Origin: SCTM01 sp965279655
Lineage (GTDB): Bacteria > Pseudomonadota > Alphaproteobacteria > Rhodospirillales > Rhodospirillaceae
Reading direction: 5' to 3'
Length of the DNA stretch: 64,000 bases
Assembly: GCA_965279655.1 (NCBI GenBank)
Contig: OZ257255.1
Span: 1,736,001 to 1,800,000 of the forward strand
Both the position numbers and the translations under genes were made by a program. Under the pieces are notes generated by a model. The model was not told the DNA's origin. It worked only from the letters and a program-made list of their open reading frames with translations, and did no database searches. Positions 53,031-60,876 of the stretch are shown piece after piece (the stretch's first letter is position 1; each line of letters begins with the position of its first letter).

Positions 53031-54320
53031 GTGGACGTGGAGATCGACATTCTTTCGGCAAGCGAAGCCGGCGTGAGCCGGGATGCGCTGCTGCGCCGCT
53101 ATCGCGCGGTGCGCGCCAAGACCGAGGCGCTCGCCGCGCCGATCTCGCCCGAAGACCAGATGCTGCAATCCATGCCCGACGCGAGCCCGACGAAGTGGCA
53201 TCGCGCGCATACGACGTGGTTCTTCGAGACCTTCCTGCTGACGCCGCATCTTCCGGGCTATCGCGTCTATGACGATCGCTTCGGCTTCCTGTTCAATTCC
53301 TATTACGAAGCCGTGGGGCCGCGGCACCCGCGGCCGCAGCGAGGCCTCATCAGCCGCCCCACCTGCGAAGAGGTCGGCGCCTATCGGGCATTCGTGGATG
53401 CGGCGATGGAAGAACTGATCCAAACCGCGCGCGCGGACGTGTTATCCAATGCGCACGCGATGCTGACGTTGGGACTGCATCACGAGCAGCAGCATCAGGA
53501 ACTCATCCTGATGGACATCCTGCACGCGTTCTCCTGCAACGCGACCAAGCCGCGCTACGGGAATGGCGCAGCGGCGATAGACACGGAGACTCCCGCGCTG
53601 ACGTGGCATGCGTTCGACGGCGGGCTGACGCAAATCGGCACATCCGCCGCCGCGTTTGCTTTCGATAATGAGCGCCCCCGGCATCGCGCTTTCCTGGAAC
53701 CCTATCGTCTGGCGTCGCGCCCGATCACGAACGGCGAATGGCGCGCGTTCATCGCCGATGGCGCCTATCGCCGGCCGGAACTCTGGCTCGCGGACGGTTG
53801 GGCGCGTGTGCAGGAAGAGCGCTGGTCCGCGCCGTTGTATTGGTCGGGCGAAGAAAATCCCGGAACCGTTTTCACCTTGAATGGCGTTCAACCCATCTGC
53901 GATGCGGCCCCTGTGTGTCATGTGAGTTACTACGAAGCGGATGCCTACGCGCGCTGGGCGGGAAAACGCCTGCCGACGGAAGCGGAATGGGAGGCCGCGG
54001 CGCATGCACTGCCGCTGGACGGAAACTTCCTCGACGATGATGTCTTACAACCACACGCCGCGACGGACGGCTCCCTTACGCAGATGTTCGGCGACGTGTG
54101 GGAGTGGACGCAAAGCGCCTACAGCGCCTACCCTGGCTTCAGACCTTTCGAAGGGGCCGCCGGCGAGTACAACGGCAAGTTCATGGTCAATCAGATGGTG
54201 CTTCGCGGCGGCGCGTGCGTGACACCGGCGGATCATATCCGAGCGACCTATCGCAATTTCTTTTATCCCCACATGCGCTGGCAGTTCGCCGGCGTACGCC
54301 TTGCGGACGATGGTGCATGA
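53031..54320 (+). CDS. egtB: Ergothioneine biosynthesis protein EgtB
   Basis: About 429 residues from the GTG at 53031 (GGGGAG 11 bases upstream); the GTG at 53013 is an alternative. The N-terminal DinB-like part has SPTKWHRAHTTWFFE and HHEQQHQEL, giving the three Fe(II) histidines (HX3H plus an upstream His); the C-terminal half is the formylglycine-generating-enzyme-like domain (RLPTEAEWEAAAHA, WEWTQSAYSAYPGF, RGGACVTP). EgtB joins hercynine to cysteine or gamma-glutamylcysteine as sulfoxide. The stop overlaps egtD by ATGA. Confidence 0.94.
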   Translation: MDVEIDILSASEAGVSRDALLRRYRAVRAKTEALAAPISPEDQMLQSMPDASPTKWHRAHTTWFFETFLLTPHLPGYRVYDDRFGFLFNSYYEAVGPRHPRPQRGLISRPTCEEVGAYRAFVDAAMEELIQTARADVLSNAHAMLTLGLHHEQQHQELILMDILHAFSCNATKPRYGNGAAAIDTETPALTWHAFDGGLTQIGTSAAAFAFDNERPRHRAFLEPYRLASRPITNGEWRAFIADGAYRRPELWLADGWARVQEERWSAPLYWSGEENPGTVFTLNGVQPICDAAPVCHVSYYEADAYARWAGKRLPTEAEWEAAAHALPLDGNFLDDDVLQPHAATDGSLTQMFGDVWEWTQSAYSAYPGFRPFEGAAGEYNGKFMVNQMVLRGGACVTPADHIRATYRNFFYPHMRWQFAGVRLADDGA

Positions 54321-55324
54321 AACAGTTTGTTGCCGAGATTCCCGTTGCGCGTTCGCCGTTCAATCTGCGCGTGATCGACGGCCATGCGGACGCGCCGAGC
54401 CGCGACGCGTTCCTGACGGATGTGCTGAACGGATTGTCCGCGCCGCGAAAGGCGATTCCGGCGAAGTATTTTTACGACCGGCATGGCTCGGAGCTGTTCG
54501 ACGCGATCTGCCGCCTGCCGGAGTACTATCTCACCCGCACGGAGATGGCGTTGCTGCGGTCGCATGCGACCGATGTGGCGCAGTTGGCCGGGCGCGGCGC
54601 GCAACTCATCGAGTTCGGCAGCGGCGCGGCTTCCAAGGTGCGCCTGCTGTTGGACGCTCTCGACACGCCGGCGTCCTATGTGGGCGTCGATATCTCCCGC
54701 GAGTATCTGATCCACGCCACGCAAGGCTTGGCGCAGGACCATCCCGACCTGCCGGTGATCGCGATCTGCGCGGACTTCACCAAGCCGTTCCGTATGCCGA
54801 CCCTACCGGGCCGCGGCGCGCGACTTGGATTTTTCCCCGGCTCGACCATCGGCAACCTGACTCATGCGGAAGCGGAAGCGTTCCTGCGCCATGCCGCCAC
54901 GGTTCTGCGTCCCGGCGGTCATCTGTTGATCGGCGTGGATTTGAAGAAGGAACCGGAGATCCTGCACGCGGCCTACAACGATGCGGCAGGGATCACGGCC
55001 GCGTTCAACATGAACCTGCTCACGCGCATCAACCGCGAACTCGATGGCGCATTCGACCTGAAGACTTTCGAACACGCGGCGCACTACGACGCGCATGCGG
55101 GGCGCGTCGAGATGCACCTGCGCAGTTCGATCGATCAGGTCGTGCGCGTGAACGGCCGTCAGTTCCGCTTCGCCGCGGGCGAGACCATCCACAGCGAGAA
55201 TTCGCATAAGTACGACGTGGAGGAATTCCAGACGCTCGCGAAGCACGCCGGAATCCGCCCCGTGCGGTGCTGGGTGGATGCGGACCGGCTGTTCAGCATC
55301 CACTTCATGAGCGTGCCGCGGTAG
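54317..55324 (+). CDS. egtD: L-histidine N-alpha-methyltransferase EgtD
   Basis: 335 residues from the ATG at 54317, which overlaps the egtB stop. PAKYFYDRHGSELFDAICRLPEYYLTRTE, SAM site IEFGSGAASKVRLLL, GFFPGSTIGNL and VDLKKEPEILHAAYND are the EgtD signature. It trimethylates histidine to hercynine, the substrate of EgtB. No EgtE-type lyase gene is seen beside the pair. Confidence 0.95.
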   Translation: MKQFVAEIPVARSPFNLRVIDGHADAPSRDAFLTDVLNGLSAPRKAIPAKYFYDRHGSELFDAICRLPEYYLTRTEMALLRSHATDVAQLAGRGAQLIEFGSGAASKVRLLLDALDTPASYVGVDISREYLIHATQGLAQDHPDLPVIAICADFTKPFRMPTLPGRGARLGFFPGSTIGNLTHAEAEAFLRHAATVLRPGGHLLIGVDLKKEPEILHAAYNDAAGITAAFNMNLLTRINRELDGAFDLKTFEHAAHYDAHAGRVEMHLRSSIDQVVRVNGRQFRFAAGETIHSENSHKYDVEEFQTLAKHAGIRPVRCWVDADRLFSIHFMSVPR

Positions 55325-55338
55325 TAGAATTCTACTAC
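55321..55338. repeat. Perfect 18-bp palindrome at the egtD stop
   Basis: GTAGTAGAATTCTACTAC equals its own reverse complement and includes the egtD stop. It adjoins the first of the palindromic intergenic repeats. Confidence 0.7.
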
Positions 55339-55341
55339 CCT

Positions 55342-55429
55342 AGACCCCGGCTCGCGGCGCTACGCGCCTTGTCCGGGGTGACAACAGGGTGTCATCCCGG
55401 GCGAGCGTAGCGAGACCCGGGAGCCAGAG
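55342..55429. repeat. Palindromic intergenic repeat, pair
   Basis: Two hairpin units in tandem: GACCCCGGCTCGCGGCGC...TTGTCCGGGGTGACAAC and GTCATCCCGGGCGAGCGTAG...CCCGGGAGC. Related units recur at 55741, 56526, 56598, 58966, 59036, 59639 and 59701, always between genes. Confidence 0.75.
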
Positions 55430-55437
55430 TTACAAAC

Positions 55438-55727
55438 TCAAGCGGACGCAATTTCAGGATACAGGTCGCGCCAAGGCGGATTTTCGCGCTCGATCAATTC
55501 GAGCTTCCACGCGCGTTTCCAATATTTGATGCGCTTTTCGCGCGCGATGGCGGCTTCGATGGACTCATGCGCCTCGAAGTAGACCAGTGATGAATCTGAT
55601 GGCGCGAGGTGAAGCCAGGCACAGCACCTGTCCGGTGCTCCGCCGATCTGCGAATCAGATCACTTGTCACGCCGACGCATAACGTCCCATTCCGCTCACT
55701 GGCCAAGATGTAGACAAAATACGGCAC
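55438..55727 (-). pseudogene. GIY-YIG endonuclease-like gene with frameshift
   Basis: The 5' frame gives PYFVYILASERNGTLCVGVTSDLIRR...GAVPGFTSRH, the GIY-YIG start (here VYI...CVGV). After about codon 43 the family sequence continues in another frame: SLVYFEAHESIEAAIAREKR, IKYWKRAWKLELIERENPPW, RDLYPEIASA and TGA at 55438. Both halves match the short UPF0213/YhbQ-like GIY-YIG proteins, so a single-base loss near 55610 best explains the break. It is a recent pseudogene or a sequencing error. Confidence 0.85.
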
Positions 55728-55740
55728 GACCGCGCTCTCT

Positions 55741-55789
55741 ACCCTGGACCCCGGATCGCGCGGCTACGCCGCTTGTCCGGGGTGACAGA
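55741..55789. repeat. Palindromic intergenic repeat
   Basis: ACCCTGGACCCCGGATCGCG...CTTGTCCGGGGTGACAG, the same unit as at 55342 and 59036. It lies just upstream of the frameshifted GIY-YIG gene. Confidence 0.75.
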
Positions 55790-55825
55790 CAAGAGTGCAA
55801 CGGTGTGCCGGTGAGAAGCAATTCT

Positions 55826-56503
55826 CTATTTTCCGCGCTTCTTTTTCTTGCGCGGATTGGGGTAGTCATCAAGGTTGAATGCATCGCGCTCAACGATGTC
55901 GATGGGGCGCATTCGCTTTTCCTGTGCCCGCGGCACGAGGTTGAAGTGCTTGGCCTCCGTGAGGATCTCGACCATCTCCGCGCAGAACTTAGCGTTGGTC
56001 ACCCATAGCTTCGCGTCGACTTTGCGCAAGTTCACGGGCACCGAGTAGGTGCGCAGCGTTTTCTTGCGGCCCTTTGTGTATTCAAAGAAGTAGCTCAGCG
56101 ACAACTCGCGCAAGTTCCTGAAAATGGGATCGCGATAACGCAAATAAGCGCCATTGCTTTTCGAAATTGCACCCCAGTGGGGCCCGCGCTTGAACAGCGC
56201 GACGACGTGATCCACGTCACCTTCGGCCGCGCCCATGTCCATCAGCAACGGCGGCGCGCCGTTCATGTGGAGCGCGCATGCGGCCACCATGGCGCCTTCG
56301 AGGCAATGCGCGCGGCGCTGCTTCAAAGTCTCAGCGACTGACAATGCAGTTGTGCCGCCAATCTCGAAGTTCATGGGGATGTCGTTGACGAAGTCCTGAA
56401 TCGCTTCAGGAGTCGTGAGCTTGCTCAATCGCTCCGCCTGCGGACGCGAAAGGCCCAACGCCATGCCGCGCTGAATCCGCTCGCGCTTCGTCCGCACCCG
56501 CAT
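55826..56503 (-). CDS. Transglutaminase-like superfamily protein, uncharacterised
   Basis: 225 residues. QRRAHCLEGAMVAACAL holds a Cys in the position of the transglutaminase-like nucleophile, DVDHVVALF the His, and RYRDPIFRNL a possible Asp. The C-terminal end is very basic (NPRKKKKRGK). Secretion signal and membrane segments are absent. The family assignment rests on this motif pattern, and the function is unknown. It lies between repeats and is not clearly in an operon. Confidence 0.6.
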   Translation of the reverse strand: MRVRTKRERIQRGMALGLSRPQAERLSKLTTPEAIQDFVNDIPMNFEIGGTTALSVAETLKQRRAHCLEGAMVAACALHMNGAPPLLMDMGAAEGDVDHVVALFKRGPHWGAISKSNGAYLRYRDPIFRNLRELSLSYFFEYTKGRKKTLRTYSVPVNLRKVDAKLWVTNAKFCAEMVEILTEAKHFNLVPRAQEKRMRPIDIVERDAFNLDDYPNPRKKKKRGK

Positions 56504-56525
56504 TTGCGTCGCCGCCCCCCGACCG

Positions 56526-56623
56526 TCGTTCCGGGCGAGTGTGCCGAGGCCCGGAATTCAAGGTTACCAAGTCAGACAAGGGTCGCAATGCACTATCGTC
56601 ACCCCGGCGAAGGCCGGGGTGAC
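56526..56623. repeat. Palindromic intergenic repeats, two units
   Basis: The first (about 56526-56560) is a weaker unit, TTCCGGGCGAGTGTG...CCCGGAATTC. The second is a perfect 11-bp stem, GTCACCCCGGC-GAAG-GCCGGGGTGAC, at 56598-56623. Confidence 0.7.
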
Positions 56624-56664
56624 AGTCAGTGGTGGGGCATTGTGTTGCCCCACCCTCATACCCT

Positions 56665-57009
56665 TTACTTCGCCGCAATCACCGCGATTTCGACCAGGTA
56701 CTCCGGGCCGGCCAACTTGGCTTCGACGGTGGCGCGGGCGGGGCCTTGGCCTTTGGCGACCCAGACTTCCCACGCCTTGTTCATCTCGCCGAAGGTGCGG
56801 ATGTCGGAGAGGTAGATCGTCGCGCTCAGGATCTTCTCCTTCGCGGAGCCGGCGCGCGCGAGCAGGTCGTCGATCTGCTTCAGCACCGCGGCCGTCTGGC
56901 CCTGCACGTCGGCGGGCTTATCGGCGACCTGACCGGCGAGATACACGGTGTCGCCGTGGATCACCATCTGGCTCATGCGGGCGTTGGTGTCGAAACGTTG
57001 GATGGTCAT
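56665..57009 (-). CDS. RidA family protein
   Basis: 114 residues from the ATG at 57009 (AGGAG 6 bases upstream). IQRFDTNARMSQMVIHGDTVYLAGQVA and KLAGPEYLVEIAVIAA match the YjgF/YER057c/UK114 fold; the Arg used by RidA proper to bind 2-iminoacids corresponds to the RATVEAKL stretch. RidA proteins hydrolyse reactive enamines or imines. It follows prfC by 11 bp on the same strand. Confidence 0.9.
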   Translation of the reverse strand: MTIQRFDTNARMSQMVIHGDTVYLAGQVADKPADVQGQTAAVLKQIDDLLARAGSAKEKILSATIYLSDIRTFGEMNKAWEVWVAKGQGPARATVEAKLAGPEYLVEIAVIAAK

Positions 57010-57020
57010 TGCTGCATCTC

Positions 57021-58607
57021 CTAGTGAACGAGTTCGCGGGTCTTTAGGAACTGAAGATCCGGATAGTCTTCCATGGTGCGGTTGAGGTGCCACGCGTTGC
57101 GCGCCAGGAACACCAGCGCGCCGTCGTGATCTTCCGCGCTTGAGGCCTGCATGCTGTCGGTGAACTTCTTCACCGCCGCCGGTTCGCCCTTGATCCAGCG
57201 GGCCGTGTGGAGTTCGGTCTGCTCAAACCGCACCGGCACTTCGAATTCCGTACGGATGCGATCCGCCAGCACGTCGAACTGCAGGGAGCCGACGACGCCG
57301 ACGATCCAATCCGTGCCCATGCGCGGCTTGAACACGCTCGCCGCCCCCTCTTCCGCCAACTGCTGGAGCGCGCGGCCGAGATGCTTGGCGCGCAGCGGGT
57401 CTTCCGGCCGCACGGTCTGAAGCAATTCCGGCGCGAAGCTCGGGATGCCGGTGAAGTGCAGTTCTTCGCCTTCGGTGAGCGCATCGCCAATCCGAAGGTT
57501 GCCGTGGTTGGGGATACCGATGATATCGCCGGGCCAAGCGTCCTCGGCGGTCTGGCGATCCTGCGCCATGAAGATTTGCGGATTGTGGACCGTCAGCGTC
57601 TTCCCCGTGCGCACATGCAGCAGCTTCGCGCCGCGCTGGAAGTGGCCGGAGCTGAGACGCACGAAGGCGATGCGATCGCGGTGCTTCGGATCCATGTTGG
57701 CCTGAATCTTGAAGACGAATCCCGAGACCTTCTTCTCGTCCGGCTGGATGGTGCGTTCGGCGGTGGGCTGCGGACGCGGCGACGGCGCGGTTTCCGCCAG
57801 GCCTTCCAGCAATTCGCGCACGCCGAAATTGTTGACCGCGCTGCCGAAGTACACCGGCGTCATGTGGCCTTCGAGATAGGCTTGGCGGTCGAACGGTTTG
57901 CACAGGCCGCGCACCATCGCGACGTCCTCGCGCAGCTTCTTCACCGCGGCTTCCGGCAGGAGTTCGTCGAGCTTGGGATCGTCGAGGCCGTTGCACTCCA
58001 CACCCTCGTCCATCTTTTCGCCCTTGGTGCGGGCCATGAGGATGAGCTTGTCGTGGATCAGGTCGTAGCAGCCGAGGAATTCACGGCCCATGCCGATCGG
58101 CCAGCTTGCCGGCGAGACTTCGAGCTGGAGGCGGCTTTCCACCTCTTCCAACAGCGCGAAGGGGTCGAGGCCTTCGCGGTCGAGCTTGTTGATGAAGGTG
58201 GCGATGGGCATATCGCGCAGGCGGCAGACCTCGAACAGCTTCAGTGTCTGTGTCTCGATGCCTTTGCCGGAATCCAACACCATCACCGCGGAGTCCACTG
58301 CGGTCAGCGTGCGATAGGTGTCCTCGCTGAAGTCTTCGTGGCCCGGCGTGTCGAGCAGATTGAAGGTGTGGCCGCGATAGTCGTAGGTCATCACCGCGGA
58401 GGTGACCGAGATGCCGCGTTCCTGCTCCACCTTCATCCAGTCGGACCGCGCGCGGCGGCGTTCGCCGCGGGCCTTCACGGCGCCGGCCAGCTGGATCGCG
58501 CCGCCGAACAGCAGCAGCTTTTCCGTGAGCGTGGTCTTGCCCGCGTCCGGGTGGGAGATGATGGCGAAGGTGCGCCGGTTGGCGACTTGATCGGACAGCA
58601 CGCTCAT
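57021..58607 (-). CDS. prfC: Peptide chain release factor 3
   Basis: 528 residues, a translational GTPase. G1 ISHPDAGKTTLTEKLL, G2 region RGISVTSAVMTYDY, G3 DTPGHEDFSEDTYRTL and G4 NKLDRE are present; domains II and III follow (FVRLSSGHFQRGAKLLHVR, GVVGSLQFDVLADRI). RF3 recycles RF1 and RF2 from the ribosome. It lies 3 bp after the ferredoxin gene and before RidA, all minus strand. Confidence 0.97.
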   Translation of the reverse strand: MSVLSDQVANRRTFAIISHPDAGKTTLTEKLLLFGGAIQLAGAVKARGERRRARSDWMKVEQERGISVTSAVMTYDYRGHTFNLLDTPGHEDFSEDTYRTLTAVDSAVMVLDSGKGIETQTLKLFEVCRLRDMPIATFINKLDREGLDPFALLEEVESRLQLEVSPASWPIGMGREFLGCYDLIHDKLILMARTKGEKMDEGVECNGLDDPKLDELLPEAAVKKLREDVAMVRGLCKPFDRQAYLEGHMTPVYFGSAVNNFGVRELLEGLAETAPSPRPQPTAERTIQPDEKKVSGFVFKIQANMDPKHRDRIAFVRLSSGHFQRGAKLLHVRTGKTLTVHNPQIFMAQDRQTAEDAWPGDIIGIPNHGNLRIGDALTEGEELHFTGIPSFAPELLQTVRPEDPLRAKHLGRALQQLAEEGAASVFKPRMGTDWIVGVVGSLQFDVLADRIRTEFEVPVRFEQTELHTARWIKGEPAAVKKFTDSMQASSAEDHDGALVFLARNAWHLNRTMEDYPDLQFLKTRELVH

Positions 58608-58610
58608 GAG

Positions 58611-58931
58611 TTAGCCCTCGATCGCGTCGAGCTGGAGTTCCAGGGCCAAACCGTCGAGGGCGGGCGTGGCTTCGATCTGACAGGACAGGCGGGAGCCTTC
58701 CGCGCGGTAGTCGGAGCCGTCGAGCAGGTCGGATTCTTCGTCCCCCGCCGGGCCAACCTTGGCGCGCCATTCGGGCGCCACGTCCACATGGCAGGTGGCG
58801 CAGGCCATCGCCCCGCCGCAGGCGGCGGTGATGGGGATATCGGCGCTGCGCAGGAGTTGCATGACGGATTGGCCGGGGGTGCCGACGGCCTCACGCACGC
58901 TGCCGTCCGGCAAGGTAACGAGGATCTTCAT
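58611..58931 (-). CDS. Adrenodoxin-type 2Fe-2S ferredoxin
   Basis: 106 residues. The cluster ligands are C38, C44, C47 and C84 (C-x5-C-x2-C...C), in ACGGAMACATCHV and RLSCQIE, as in adrenodoxin/ISC-type ferredoxins. It is cytosolic. It could supply electrons for Fe-S assembly or for cytochrome P450 or hydroxylase systems; a ferredoxin-NADP reductase gene lies 0.8 kb away at 59753-60799 and is the likely partner. Confidence 0.92.
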   Translation of the reverse strand: MKILVTLPDGSVREAVGTPGQSVMQLLRSADIPITAACGGAMACATCHVDVAPEWRAKVGPAGDEESDLLDGSDYRAEGSRLSCQIEATPALDGLALELQLDAIEG

Positions 58932-58965
58932 GATGGGCGGGCTTATAGCCTAGCCGCAGTCCCAA

Positions 58966-59089
58966 TGTCATCCCGGACAAGCCGCGCAGCGGCGCGATCC
59001 GGGACCCAGGGTTTTAAGCACATTCGGGGGTTTTGGCCCTGGACCCCGGATCGCGCCCGGCACAGCCGGCCTTGTCCGGGGTGACAACA
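58966..59089. repeat. Palindromic intergenic repeats, inverted pair
   Basis: GTCATCCCGGACAAGCCGCG...GGGACCCAGGG and GCCCTGGACCCCGGATCGCG...TTGTCCGGGGTGACAAC face each other across about 25 bp; the same unit as at 55342 and 55741. Confidence 0.75.
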
Positions 59090-59123
59090 GAGCGAATCCC
59101 GGATGAACGCGTGCCCATGCGAA

Positions 59124-59151
59124 AACGCCCCGCCGTCTCCGGCAGGGCGTT
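59124..59151 (-). terminator. Intrinsic terminator after the secreted protein gene
   Basis: AACGCCC-c-GCCG and CGGC-a-GGGCGTT form a near-perfect stem; on the minus strand it ends in GGCGTTTTC. It lies 24 bases after the stop of the gene at 59175. Confidence 0.75.
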
Positions 59152-59174
59152 CCGTGGCGGAGGCGTGAGGGCCT

Positions 59175-59510
59175 CTACCGTTCTTCGGTCGTGGTCGTGC
59201 TGGAACGCTCGGCGCCATCCGGGGTGACGACGTGTTCGTGTTCCTTGGTGGTCGAAGAGCCATCGGGCTCAATCACCTTCGACTTGGATTGCGCGCTGAC
59301 GCCACCGGCGCTGCGGGTGACGTTCTTGCTGCTGCGGACTTCGCTGCCGTCGCTGTTGTAGGTCTTTTGCTTCACCGACTTGGAGACGGTCGCATCCGGA
59401 GTCATCGGATTTTCGACGGTGGTCGTGGACTCGGTGCGGCTGACCTGCGCGACGACCGTGCCGGCCATCAGCGCGCAAAGTGCCACGCCGGAGATAAAGA
59501 CTTTGAACAT
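59175..59510 (-). CDS. Hypothetical secreted protein, Thr/Ser-rich
   Basis: 111 residues from the ATG at 59510 (MFKVFISGVALCALMAG, signal peptide ending near VVAQV). The mature part is a low-complexity, Ser/Thr/Glu-rich chain (TESTTTVENPMTPD, SSKNVTRSAGG, HVVTPDGAERSSTTTTEER) with no Cys. It would be periplasmic or surface-exposed and probably unfolded. No family is recognised. Confidence 0.7.
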   Translation of the reverse strand: MFKVFISGVALCALMAGTVVAQVSRTESTTTVENPMTPDATVSKSVKQKTYNSDGSEVRSSKNVTRSAGGVSAQSKSKVIEPDGSSTTKEHEHVVTPDGAERSSTTTTEER

Positions 59511-59638
59511 GGGTGCAACTCCTTGGACGTCCACGTACGTAAACTTGCGGACTGGTCTTGCACCAACGCTGCGCAGAGCGAGTAGGTCCTACCGCGCGCT
59601 GCGTCTTGGACGCACCGGGCACGTCCCATTCACAGGCT

Positions 59639-59724
59639 GTCATCCCGGCGAAGGCCGGGATCCACTTCTCAACACGCATGGCCCGTGCGGATGATGAGTG
59701 GGCCCCGGCCTGCGCCGGGGTGAC
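59639..59724. repeat. Palindromic intergenic repeats, two units
   Basis: GTCATCCCGGCGAAGGCCGG-type unit at 59639-59665 and GGCCCCGGCCTGCGCCGGGG at 59701-59724, near the end of the ferredoxin reductase gene. Confidence 0.7.
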
Positions 59725-59752
59725 GAGCGGTGTGTGGGCGAGCCCCTGCCCT

Positions 59753-60799
59753 CTAACTCCTACTCGTCGTGTGCTCGAACTTGAGTTTCTGGTTCGGACG
59801 TGCGTAGTGGAAGCAGCCATGGGCCATGAGGGCGGATTCGTGAAAGCCCGACAGGATCAGCTTCAGCTTGCCGGGATAGGCGCACATGTCGCCGATGCAG
59901 AAGATGCCCGGCACGGCGGTCTCGAAGGTGGCGGTCGACACGGGGATGCGATCGTTGTCGTCGAGCTGGATGCCCCAGTCGGCGATCGGGCCAAGCTTCA
60001 TGGTGAGGCCGTAGAACGGCAGCATGGTGTCGCAGGGCACATCGTATTCGCCCTTGGCGGTGCTCTTGAGTGTGACCGACTTGATCTGTCCACCGTCGCC
60101 GTTGATGCGCAGGATGTCGGCGATTTGGAGGTTCACCTTGCCCTGGTTCACGAGGCTGCGCATCTGGTCGACAGTGGCCTGCATGCCACGGAAGTCGTCG
60201 CGGCGATGCACCAGCGTGATGCCGGAGACGACGCCTTGGAGGTTCACGGTCCAATCGAGGGCTGAGTCCCCGCCGCCGGCGATCAGCACGTTCTTGCCGA
60301 GGAACTGATCCTTCTTGCGCACGGCGTAGAACAGCGACTTGCCTTCGAATTCATCGAGACGTTCGAGCTTCGGCTTTTTCGGCGTGAAGCTGCCGCCGCC
60401 GCCGGCGATCACGACCGCCGCCGCTTCGATCACCGTGCCGACGTCCGTCGTGAGCTTCCAGCGTCCGCTCTCGAGCTTTTCCAGGTTCACGCCCATTTCC
60501 TGGAAGTGGAACGTGGGCTTGAACGGCTCGATCTGCGCCATCAGGTCGTTGGAGAGTTCCTGGCCGGTGATCTTCACGCGGCTGGGGATGTCGAGGATCA
60601 CCTTCTCAGGGTACAGTTCGGCGCACTGGCCGCCGGGACGGTCGAGAATATCGACCACATGGGCCGACAGCCCAAGCAGGCCGAGTTCGAACACCGCGAA
60701 GAGTCCCACGGGACCCGCGCCGATGATCACGACGTCGGTGCTATGCGAATTGGCGCCCGGGGTGTTGTTGTCCCCTTGGGCGCCTCCGGCATCTGGCAT
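59753..60799 (-). CDS. Ferredoxin-NADP reductase, thioredoxin reductase-like
   Basis: 348 residues from the ATG at 60799 (MPDAGGAQ); an upstream extension to 60865 lacks support. FAD site VVIIGAGPVGLFAVFEL, NADPH site VLIAGGGDSALDWTV and the FAD-binding C-terminal motif GIFCIGDMCAYPGKL are present. The CxxC redox pair of thioredoxin reductase is absent, as expected for this type of ferredoxin reductase. It likely serves the ferredoxin at 58611-58931. Confidence 0.92.
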   Translation of the reverse strand: MPDAGGAQGDNNTPGANSHSTDVVIIGAGPVGLFAVFELGLLGLSAHVVDILDRPGGQCAELYPEKVILDIPSRVKITGQELSNDLMAQIEPFKPTFHFQEMGVNLEKLESGRWKLTTDVGTVIEAAAVVIAGGGGSFTPKKPKLERLDEFEGKSLFYAVRKKDQFLGKNVLIAGGGDSALDWTVNLQGVVSGITLVHRRDDFRGMQATVDQMRSLVNQGKVNLQIADILRINGDGGQIKSVTLKSTAKGEYDVPCDTMLPFYGLTMKLGPIADWGIQLDDNDRIPVSTATFETAVPGIFCIGDMCAYPGKLKLILSGFHESALMAHGCFHYARPNQKLKFEHTTSRS

Positions 60800-60876
60800 C
60801 GTTCCCTCCCCGAAAACGAGACGGACGCGCCGGCGACTCAATGGTCGCGCCAGTGCCGGGAACAATTGATGGCCGG

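Noticed and set aside
52302..53423. Long minus-strand open frame (373 codons) across the rpoH-egtB spacer
   Set aside because: It overlaps the start regions of both egtB and rpoH, has no ribosome site or family features, and its amino-acid make-up is that of a GC-rich shadow frame.
57207..59084. Plus-strand frame of 625 codons across prfC and the ferredoxin gene
   Set aside because: It lies opposite two confident genes and runs through their intergenic DNA and repeats.
55342..59724. CRISPR-like array
   Set aside because: The repeated units are irregular hairpins at uneven distances with no constant repeat-spacer structure and no cas genes.
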